From: Vishniacozyma victoriae
Lineage: Eukaryota > Basidiomycota > Tremellomycetes > Tremellales > Bulleribasidiaceae
Direction: 5' to 3'
Length of the DNA stretch: 64,000 nt
Assembly: GCA_017654735.1 (NCBI GenBank)
Contig: JADPYG010000088.1
Span: 248,001 to 312,000, forward strand
In this document: in pieces, positions 54,421-64,000 of the stretch
Numbering within the stretch: the first letter of the stretch is position 1
Layout: the number at the start of each line of letters is the position of its first letter
Made by a program: the position numbers and the translations under genes
Notes under the pieces: generated by a model
The model's input: the letters and a program-made list of their open reading frames with translations, nothing else
Told to the model about the DNA's origin: nothing
Databases searched by the model: none

Positions 54421-54896
54421 ATGCGAGCTAATATACCAGCCACAGCTCCCCCACTCGATAAACCAGTCTTTGTCACTAGGCCCTTCTTTGGTATCGACAA
54501 CGATAGTCCCCTGAACGAAGAAGAAGATTACTACTCGGACGAGGAGGACGAAGATCTCCAAGAAGCTCTAGAGCAACAGGAATACGACAGCGGTGAGTCT
54601 GCCTCGACTTTCTCAAACACACACACTGATCCGCGCTCCTTCTTTTCCTTCATATCTCGTCACTCTATATCCTATCCAACGCTGGACTTTAGCACTTGCT
54701 CTTCTATATCTCAATGCCACCTGTCCAATTACGAAACATCAAACCCTCGCCTAAATCACGACCCAAAATTAAACGCCGCTATCGACATACAGGCTCTGAC
54801 GACGAATACTGGGGACATCCAAGCAGCGGTATGACGGAAGCGTGGCCATCAAGCGTTCCCAACAAGCTGGGCAATGCGTCTTCTTCTTCGGACAAC
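54421..54896 (+). CDS. Unresolved acidic coding fragment
   Basis: An open exon from 54421 reads PPLDKPVFVTRPFFGIDNDS and a run rich in Asp/Glu (EDYYSDEEDEDLQEALEQQE), ending at a GTGAGT donor at 54593. Joining to the acceptor at 54792 keeps the frame and gives GSDDEYWGHPSSGMTEAW, up to another GTGAGT donor at 54897. The start, remaining exons and stop cannot be fixed from the sequence. I do not recognise a family. The alternative is that these are unrelated open stretches in the region before Blm10. Confidence 0.3.
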
Positions 54897-55175
54897 GTGA
54901 GTTATCAATCAACTTTCCCAACGTTGGAATGCAGCTTACCATATATCACCATTCGGGTACTCTTCAACCTCCACTTTCTACGTCCACCCTCACCTCTCGG
55001 TTCCTTCATCTCGTCACCACTGACCCTCCGATAAATACCTCTGCTCTCTTCCGCACATCTCATCGTATTGCATCTGCTTGCTTATCCTATCCGTACCCCC
55101 CATATCAATCTGATCCGTCTCCCCCAAATCAATCAACTGCTACCACGACCCACATCAACCGTCTACCTTAACGCC

Positions 55176-58100
55176 ATGTCCTACTGGATGTACCCTTCCC
55201 CCATGTCTTCCCTCGGAAAGTCTGACGATTATCGATCATCATGCCTCGGCCTCCCGCTTTCGCTGCCATACGAAGTAGAGACGTTGGAAGAAATGGATGA
55301 TCGTCTGGAATACATTTGCTGCAAGTTGGCCGAGTGTGTCAAAGCCAGAGACTGGCAAACAGGGTTCAAGCACTGGGACTCGTCACTCAGCATGTGAGTC
55401 AACTTCTGTCAGACACAACTGACGACAGGTGGCAGAGTATGGGATACCAGATGAAGAAAGAGATGAAGATCAAGTTGACGTTCATCTACTGGGAGATCAT
55501 CTGTACGTCTACACCAAAGTATCAGCTGACCTTAGTCGTTCCCGGTCTCTCGTCGACTTTCCTCGAAGATGCAGGGAATTCATTCATCTCCTTCATTACC
55601 GACCGCGCGTTGAGCATCTCCGATTTCCGTATCCAATGGCGACCATTACTGGATGCGCTGTACGATGAAATGTTTCCCCACCCACTCAAGCCATCCCGAC
55701 ACAGCAGCAGTCTGGCACCACTGTACCTCAACATCGCCGAGTCGGCTCAACGATTCTTCCATCCTGGGGACGTCGACGAGATGCTAGAAGCTATTTTGCC
55801 AAGGGCAACCTCGAGTATGGACTCGATCATTGCTACCCAGACTATGCTTGTGCACTTTCTGCCCATATCGCACTGTGAAAAGTGGCTTCCCCTGGGTATG
55901 TCATCTCCTAATGGCAAAGACACTGATGACAGTCTTCCGCCTATGGCATGGTTTCAACAGTGGAATGTGGGATGACCAAGCATCGGACCTCGTCGGACAA
56001 CTCTCAATTGCCCATCTTGACCCTGCTCGATCCGACCCATCAATGATTGCCAAGATCCCAAGAGGAATCTTCAATACGCCCGAAGAAGAAGCTGCCAACC
56101 CCTCCCATGCAAAAGCCCTTCGAGCACACAAAGCACGACTCTTTGACGTTGCTGGCGAGATTCAAGAAGACGATGATGGTCTCAATTATTGGATCAAGTC
56201 CGAGGTCCTACCTCAACTTGCATCACAGGCGGATCCAAGTTGGCAAGGAATCAGGAAAGATGTCGGTATCTTTACAGATCAAGAGTTCGAGTTCATCATG
56301 TCCAAGTGTCTCCGATCACTCAGTACGTCCCCCTATCCCGAGTCCCGCTGATAGTAGATGTACCCGTTGGTGGTGCTGTGGCCTCATCCAGTGCCATGTC
56401 GCTTACTCACTCCGATGCTCGGGTCAGCAAAAAGATGGTCGAGGCCAAGAAACCTATCGATCGAGTCCAGAGTCTTGCTGAAGCAATCGTCAACAGCATG
56501 TCTAACGATGCCCCGGCTGCCCCTACCGAGTCGCTCGCTCCCACACCTGGTAACTTGACTCCAAAACCTCAGGCAGGAGTCAAGATGCCCAATGGAAAGA
56601 AGCTCGGCGATAGTCTGGCGGCTGCCGGTAGCAAGGTCGACGCGGACAAAAAGTACCTGGGAGGAAGTAAAGCATTGGATCATCTGTCCAGGCTACTTAC
56701 GAGTTGTGAAACAGTGTGTCCACCGAGTCGACTGGGCTGATATCAGTTCTTCCATCCAAGTAATTCCGGTCACTGGAGTCAGTTCCTCACTGTCTTCCTG
56801 ACCCACCTCACCATCAACTTTGTCGACCGATGGAAGTCGGAGGAGGAACCTGATTGCAAGACGCCGCTTGCCTGGAGATTGACTCCTGAAATCAAGCGCG
56901 AGTTTGTGCTCTGCATCCGCCCACTTGCCTTGACCGCGGTCTTTATCAAGGTGCGTCAGACAATCGAACAGCGCTGATGTCAGGGAATGGAAGCCATGAC
57001 GGGTGCTATCGGAGCTTTGAAATGCCTTGCTCAGCTGGAACCTGATCTCATTATGCCTGCTGCTCTTGAGCGAGCTATCCCCTCGCTACAGGGCCTGGAA
57101 GAGGTTCGTCTGCAATTTTGGCCTGGCGCTGACTGCAGACCGCTCGAACTCCTGCCGTCACGTACATGCTCGCGACTCTGGCTGAACCACTCTCCGCTCG
57201 TCGTATCTGGAAGTTTGGAGGAATCTACGTCCCCGACATTTTCAACTTGCTACTACCCGGAATCGATCTCAATGATCCAAGCAAGACGGGTCTATCGTGC
57301 ATGGCAATCTCCAACATGGTCGATCTCATTCACTTGAGCGACATTTCCGATATCGACGAGACCGACACTTCGGCCCCTGGTGCTCGAGCACTCCGAAAGG
57401 TGCCTCGTGTCCCTGTCAAAGACGACGACAACGAGCCAGTCCAGCTCGATGTCACCGATTTGACGCCCGAGGAAGTCAATAGCAGAATTCGACTCGCTAC
57501 TTCCAGTTTCCGCGATTGGGTTCCGGAATTCATTGGTCGAATCATTCTGTTGTTTGCCAATCTACCCGAGGAGGGCGGCAAGTCGGGCAAGGCAGGAGGC
57601 AAGACCGAGCAGCTCACTCTGATGAGTGTTTTGGTATGTTCACCCTGTAGGTGCGTTTTGCTGACTTTAGCACACTTCGGGTGCAGTATTCTCTGCTTTG
57701 GACGACAAGCTGTTTGATGGGGTATTGGAGCAAATCTACGAATACGTGACTACCACTGCTCGCGGTAACGCCGTCGATGCCGTCGGAGAGCTCGTACGAA
57801 ACATGTCTGCCGCCAACAGCGACAAAGTCTTTGCTAGGCTCTTCCCTATTGCCAAGCAGCGAATTCTGGCAGAATTGAAGGCCGGCGCCTCTTCGACACG
57901 GACTACTACCACCTCGATCCCGCTTGCATCAGATGCTGCGCTTCATTGGTGGCAGTCGATCCTGTATGGAATGCTCGTTCCAGGTCGATTGAGTGTACGT
58001 CTTGTCAGGTGAAATGTGAGCTTACGAGTAGCTGTCCAAATCCAAGCACCGGGAATCATACATCGAGCTACTCCAAGTGATGGTCGATTCCACCTACTCT

Positions 58101-61100
58101 GAGCGAGGATATGTCTGGACCGGCAAGATCTTGGAGAAATCAATGACGTGTCTTGTGGCTTTGTATTTCACGGAAATGTCCATGATCCCAGAAGCCACTA
58201 GAAAGACCGAAGGTACGTCCCCCATTTGACCCAGTGCTGACTTCAGACTTCAAGAACAACCATACGGCCTACTGGGGTAAACTTTACCGAGCGGCCGAGC
58301 TCAAGCCCGAGTGGCGCGTCCCTACCGCCGAAGATGTCAACATGGCTTTCGAGGTTATCGCTATTGCCGACAAGTCGGCCATCAAAGTCGGAAAGTTGAT
58401 CGAGAACAAGGCCTTCGGCGACAAGGTCTGGACCAACGAGTTCTGCAGGGCTGTGCACATGATCAATCAGGTTCTCAAGGGATCATACAACTTGATCTTG
58501 GAATCGCAAGCTTCCAAGACTGGCGGAGTCAAGGCGGAAAGGCAAGTCCCTCACAAGACTGAACTGACGACCAGCTACCTTCCCGACGAGATCCTCGAGC
58601 TCCCGAAGCCATTCAAATCTAGCATGATTTTGACCGACCCCAACGACCCTCGACATCAGCATATTCAGTCGTTCCTCCAGCGAGTTGGCGAAACGTTACA
58701 CCAAGCGGCCTCGGCTACTCGAGATGTTGGCGAATCCGACAACTCGGTCGAATGTGTCAAGAGTCTGGTCACCACTATCGGGACATACTTGACCTCCTAT
58801 GGTCTCAGGTCCAAGCAATTTGGTAGTGCACAGACTGCCTATGCCGGTATGCAGGGTACCAAGAGGATGTACGATGGTCAGCGAAAGCATCACCGATCCA
58901 TCTTCATGGGCGCCGTTACCATCCATCATCAGAACCGATTGTCAAGCATGAACTACTATCGAGTACGATCCGGTTTGGATGACCGACTTATCCTCAACAT
59001 GCTCGATTTCTGTCTTTCGCCATTCACCAGAATCCGACGAAGTGCACAGGCCTATCTCGAGGCTGCTGCGCGTATCTACCGCGGTACCTGGATATTGTGC
59101 TTCCCTACACTATTCGATGCGCTCAAGCAGGGAACCGATCCTGATCGAATGAAGGGTGCACTCTACGTCTTGCGATACAATCCGATCGGAATCACTCGTA
59201 TCGGCCGCACACTCAACTGGTACCAGGGTCAACTCGTCACGCTTGTCGAAAGCCTATTGAACGCTCATCACGAGAACAAGGCATCAGTGCAAGCTCTAGT
59301 CACCAAGGCCATCGAGGAACTACTGGGATCTATCCGTGAACCCACCTCTGCCATTGTCGAGTACCGGGTCGAGAATGTTGATAAAGCTGTCGACTCGATG
59401 GTCGAGATATTACGATACAAACCGAATCCCGAACTGATTCAGAGGTTCAACAACAGTATCCGACAAGTCAAGGCTGCTCAGGATGAACAGTGGGATATCT
59501 TGGTCGACAAGGTCATTTCCATTGCATCAGACCCTCAACTCAATTGGCGATACGTCCTTTCGGCCAGTCGAATACTCTTGCAGGTTCAAAGGCGAGATAG
59601 GCCAACCGATGTCAGGATGGCTAAATTCCATTCCGAGGCCATGTTGAATGCCCACCCCAGGCTCCGCGATTATGCCATTGCGTAAGTCCACCAATAGTAC
59701 CTCTGCTAATATGTAGAACGGTAACCAAGATGCTCTACACCGTCGTCATGCGCCACCTATGTCTTACCGCCGACAAGCCTGAAGAGCGATTGTTCTTGCA
59801 AGAACCATTCGACCCATTTACAACGGAAATCGAATTGAAAGATACCTCCGAGGCGTTTGTGCAGCAATACTTCCAGTCTTTCAGGGAGCCGCCGCCCGAA
59901 GATGGATCACAGGCGTTGATGCAGGATCGATCTGATACCGGATGGCTTGTATGGGGCAAGACTATGGAACTTGGACGAATGACGGGTCCGGACGAAGACG
60001 CCTATTGCATGGATGAAACTTCGCAAGAGGGTGTGGCCATTATCAAGAACGTCATGACTGGCCCAAACTTCTGGCAGACTGTGCGTACTCAAGGTCTAGG
60101 ACTCGACTGATGGCAGGTGGCCGATTACTGGGCACAAGAGGATACTCGATCACACCCATCTGCTGGAAACATTGATGCAGTCATTGCTTCCTCTCAGCTC
60201 TTTGGTCCAGTGATCTTTGAACTGATCAAACCCATCGTTGATGGATATCTCGCCGAGATGGATTCGACAAAGGTGTACGATCGACACAAGACCCGAGCCA
60301 TGTGGGAATTCATCTGTGGTCTGATTCGAGGTGCAGAGGAATGGTCAGGCAACAACAGGAAGCTGGTCTGGGACTGGTTGACTCCCAAACTCCCCGAGCT
60401 GTTTGGTAATATCCGACACGATACAGTCAAATGCTGGTCTATTTCAATCGAGTTCTTGATCAATGGCAGGGATCCACGAAGATACCCCGCTCTATTCCAT
60501 TTCCTGATTCAGACTGGATTGGATGCCGACTTTGCCAATGGATCGTCCTTTGATTGTACGTATTTGTTGCTGGTGGTGGCTGACTGGCAGTGACGCAGCG
60601 AGTTCAGAACATCCGATCGTTGATTGCTAGACTCGATTGGCGATTCTCTGCTTGGGCCGACGAGTTTACCGAGCTTTACTTTAAAGCTCTCAGCTGTCCA
60701 TATGCCGAGGTTCGAGCTCTTGTTTCGACCATTCTCAACTCGCTCGATCAGCTCAGGGTATGTACATCTCCATTCAAGTGTCTGACGAATAGTTCCATCC
60801 CTCGTATCCTTCAGCCAAGGCTTTGACGGATGATATCCTGAATGACCCTACCGACAAAAAGGATATCATGCAAATCAGGACTGCACCTTTCAAGCCGCAG
60901 ATGGAGGAAATCATGAAGACTCTGCCTGCCTTGAAGAAGGATAGACCACATGGGCCCAAGGCTGTTCAGTCCGCCCACGATCTTACTGCCAACTCTAGTA
61001 AGCTGATTCTATGCAATGGTATCTGAAGCTGATCATAGTCCTCACTTGGTTGATTGTTGAATGCTCGGATGTGCGAGCTGTTGCCGCTTTCACCTATATC

Positions 61101-62114
61101 ATTCCCTTCTTGTGAGTCCACGTCTCCAGACTAAGCTAATTCCAGACCCGAGATATTCGCATTACGAGATATGAACGACAACCAGGACCTTCAACGTATA
61201 TCGGGTCGTCTCCTCGCCATGATCACTTCGATCACACCTTCCCTGGAACTAATTGAACCTCTGATGGACGCACTCATGTCTATCCTCCAAAGTGCCGAGG
61301 TAAGCTAGCACCACCTGTCCGGTTCCAAGCTGATCATCCAGTCGTGGAGAACGAAAGTCCACTGCATGCCAGTATTAAGTCTGGTTTACTACCGAAACTT
61401 GTCGCTCCTCTCGGAGAGCTGTAAAGCTAGGGCACTTGATGTGGTGGCCCTTTGTCTGCGAGATCCTAATCAGGAGGTCCGAGAGATCGCTTCTGCGTAC
61501 GTATCTATCGCTATTTTGCCCAACCATGCTGACTAGTCAGGACATTGAGTGGATTCCTCCGATGCTCTCAGAGGCCTATGGTGGACGTTCTGAGGGTAAG
61601 CACTCTCAAATTGCTTACCCGGCTTTACTAACTAGTCAGCATCGATTCACTCACGAGATCCTATCGACCAATCTCCCAAAGAGGCGAGACGCACCTGGTC
61701 AAGTCAATCCAGAGTATCAGGCCAAGGTCGTAGAGCTTCATGGTGCTATCCTCGGTGCTACCGCATTGGTCGAGGCCTTCCCATACACTGTACCCAAATT
61801 CCTTCGTAAGCTCATCTTCTCCCGTGGTGGTTCATTGCTGACCGACCAGCCAAGCTCCTCGCCGATGTCCTTGCTCCCAAGGTTTCAGAGCCCGCTCCTA
61901 TCTCTACAACCATCAGGAACACTGTAGCAGTGAGTAGTCAGCTAGTCGAGCCTCGGTCGAGCTGATCAGATAGTCATTCAAGCGAACACACGAGAAATAC
62001 CAAGACAAGTTTACGGAAGATGAGCTTTCGGCCATGAATTATGCTCAGGCCGGAAATTCATACTGTAAGTCCGCATTCTTCAGTGCCCGACCTAGCTGAC
62101 GGTTAGATGCATAA
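55176..62114 (+). CDS. BLM10: Proteasome activator Blm10/PA200
   Basis: Blm10 is a giant HEAT-repeat cap that docks on the 20S proteasome. The start MSYWMYPSPMSSLGKSDDYR at 55176 leads into LPYEVETLEEMDDRLEYICC, the usual N-terminus. The body has the family blocks FVDRWKSEEEPDCKTPLAWR, GMEAMTGAIGALKCLAQLEP, KFGGIYVPDIFNLLLPGIDL, NDPSKTGLSCMAISNMVDLI and YFQSFREPPPEDGSQALMQD. Many HEAT-like exons follow. The protein ends NSYYA, an HbYX motif like that of yeast Blm10, which inserts into the alpha-ring pocket. The second Tyr codon is split by an intron, and the last exon is just 8 bases (62107-62114). The upstream boundary is uncertain only with respect to 5' UTR. Confidence 0.95.
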
Positions 62115-62475
62115 GGAGTATGCGTAGGTAGTAGATATGTAGACAAGACCAGAGGTGTGGGGTGATCTGTACAAGCATGCACATTATGTAAAGTATCCCG
62201 AGCAAATGCTAATGATCATTAGGAATGTTAAATAATTATTCCTAATGGGATTAGGAAATAATACTAATGAACTGCGGATTCACGTAAACACGAGGCATGA
62301 TGCCAATGTTGCCAACCTCACTTCTACCTCTGAAACACTTTATTCTGCTTTATATACACCTGCTTGCTACCGGCCTATATCATACACCCACCCTGTCAGA
62401 ACTACGTCAGATGAAGTGATCCATACTCGTAGCATACATTCACTCGAAAGCAACCGCTAGAACACACATCGCTCA
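62115..62475. promoter_or_regulatory. Apyrase upstream region with palindrome array
   Basis: This is the Blm10 3' flank and apyrase promoter. The perfect 14-bp palindrome CTAATGATCATTAG lies at 62209-62222. It overlaps ATTAGGAAT at 62218-62226, which pairs with ATTCCTAAT at 62238-62246 across an 11-nt spacer. TTCCTAAT at 62239-62246 also pairs with ATTAGGAA at 62250-62257 across GGG. Confidence 0.6.
62209..62257. repeat. Nested inverted repeats of ATTAGGAAT
   Basis: Three copies of ATTAGGAA(T) occur in alternating orientation together with a 14-bp perfect palindrome. The arrangement could bind a dimeric factor or form alternative hairpins in the Blm10 3' UTR. Confidence 0.7.
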
Positions 62476-64000
62476 ATGCCCCCAGCTATCCCGACAGAAA
62501 CCACCCACTATGCTCTGGTGATAGACGCGGGATCATCCGGTTCCCGACTCCAAGTCTACTCATGGCGCGATCCGGATCTTGAAAGAGCAGAGATAGTCCA
62601 AGAAGTCCGAGATGCCCTAGCACCCAATACAGCTAGTCCAAGTGCAAGTGGGAGTAGCAAAAAGTGGTGGTGGCCTACAGGGAGTCGGAAGGGAAAGGGG
62701 AAAGCTAGGGAGGATGAGGTCGAGCGTAAAGCTCTGAGGAGATTGGTAAGAGTGGGCAAGGGTGTAGAGGGAGATGACTGGGTTAAAAGGGTTGAACCTG
62801 GTATGTCCCTTGACCAGAAGAAATACGCATAACTGACAGCTAGGTATATCTTCGCAAACACCCAATGATATACCCAACTACCTTGCACCCCTACTATCAC
62901 ATGCTTTACAACAGATACCGCCTTCTCAACATGCTTCCACTCCTATCTACCTCTATGCGACAGCTGGTATGAGGATGTTACCCGAAAACGAGCAGACTGC
63001 TATTTTGGATGCTACCTGCTCGACTATACGGCAGAACTACCCTTTCTCGGTGGGCGAATCATCTTCGGCGGGACCATGTGGAGAGAATATACGGATAATC
63101 TCAGGGGAGGAGGAGGGTATGTGGGGCTGGGTCGCTGTGAATTATCTCATGGACGGGTTTGGGCATTCATCACATTCCAAGACCACGAGCTCAGAGGGGA
63201 CTTTGTTACCATTGGAACCACTTGCGGATCCACCACCCGACTCGTCTCAAGATAGCGTCACGCCTGTTGATGTCAACCACCACTTGCCTACCTTCGGCTT
63301 CCTGGATATGGGAGGAGCATCGACCCAGCTGGCGTTCTCACCTACCCCCGCAGAGTTATCAAAATCGGCCTACCCAGAGGAGGAACTGGGGCATGTGAAG
63401 CTGAGACTGCTAAGTGGGGAAGATGTGGAATGGCCAGTATTTGTCGCATCCTGGTTGGGATATGGGACAAACCGCGCTAGAGAACGTTATATTGACCAGC
63501 TCGTCGTCAAGTGGCGGGAATCACATAATCGAGATACAGCCCTCGACCTTACTCGACCCATCGAGGATCCATGTCTGCCCAAAGATCTACGCCTTCCTTC
63601 AAGTGATCCATCCCGACATCCAGACTTGATGGGCTCGGGCCAATTTTCCAAATGCCTCCTAGAGTTGACACCGCTACTCGAACACTCGACACCTTGTCCA
63701 TCTAGCCATTGCTTGTTTGCCGGTCGACCTACGCCGTATATCGATTTCGAACGTCAGGATCAGAGAGGATTCATTGGAGTTAGTGAATACTGGTATACTG
63801 CTCAGCAGGTCCTTGGGCTGGGTGGGATCTGGGATTGGGGAGAATGGGAGCAGGGCATGGGAGATTTCTGTCAGCGAGATTGGACCAGTATCGAGGAGCA
63901 GGTCGAGAAGGAAAAGGGCTGGTTAGGCGCCAAGGTGAGCCAAACATTCTCGTTGCGAAATCAAGCTGACATTCAGGTCGAGCTGTCGAGACTCCAGATG
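62476..64000 (+). CDS. YND1: GDA1/CD39 family nucleoside diphosphatase (apyrase), 3'-partial
   Basis: The enzyme hydrolyses nucleoside di/triphosphates, in fungi usually in the Golgi lumen to clear GDP/UDP after glycosylation. The start MPPAIPTETTHYALVIDAGS at 62476 includes apyrase conserved region 1 (DAGSSGSRLQVY). ACR2 is IYLYATAGMRML, ACR3 ISGEEEGMWGWVAVNYLM, ACR4 FGFLDMGGASTQLAF. A Lys/Arg/Trp-rich insertion (SKKWWWPTGSRKGKGKA) sits between ACR1 and the next exon. The frame continues past IEEQVEKEKGWLGAK and a further intron and leaves the window, so ACR5 and any C-terminal membrane segment may lie beyond. No N-terminal signal anchor is visible, which fits Ynd1-like enzymes anchored at the C-terminus. 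Confidence 0.9.

Overview
The window is nuclear DNA of a basidiomycete fungus, most likely a tremellomycete of the Cryptococcus/Kwoniella type. Genes are packed a few hundred bases apart and cut by many introns of about 40 to 60 bases. The introns have GT(A/G)(A/T)GT donors and a branch-like CTGAC/CTGAT/CTAAT only a few bases before the AG. There are no operons, Shine-Dalgarno sites, insertion sequences or CRISPR repeats. The genes are mostly conserved eukaryotic housekeeping genes.

Left part (1-16.5 kb): the end of a single-pass membrane protein gene (-), a proline-rich orphan (+), mitochondrial holocytochrome c synthase (-), a small DASH-complex subunit resembling Hsk3 (+), pyruvate carboxylase (-), a heterotrimeric G-protein gamma subunit in four small exons (-), a tandem pair of cysteine-rich CYSTM-like genes (+), and splicing factor Prp18 (-).

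Middle (16.8-38 kb): the ubiquitin E2 variant Mms2 (+), an orphan (+), a small zinc-binding orphan (+), a roughly 14.7 kb cytoplasmic dynein heavy chain gene (-), and the SM protein Sly1 (-).

Right part (38.3-64 kb): the largest subunit of RNA polymerase III (+), UMP-CMP kinase (-), translin-associated factor X (-), exocyst subunit Exo84 (+), a cyclophilin-40 (-), nucleolar Nop58 (-), an acidic orphan (-), an unresolved acidic coding fragment (+), proteasome activator Blm10/PA200 (+), and a GDA1/CD39 apyrase that runs off the right edge (+).

The genes do not form one pathway. Loose themes recur: microtubule and spindle function (DASH subunit, dynein), vesicle tethering and fusion (Sly1, Exo84), RNA production and processing (Prp18, Rpc1, Nop58, TRAX), and ubiquitin/proteasome function (Mms2, Blm10). 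I found no convincing new multi-gene system. The points most worth a second look are small: two upstream ORFs whose stops overlap the main start as ATGA, two terminal 8-nt exons that carry a functional C-terminal motif, a tandem CYSTM duplication with a truncated tail and a conserved upstream block, a palindrome array before the apyrase, and a 13-bp GC-rich element shared by the dynein and DASH/cytochrome c lyase promoters.
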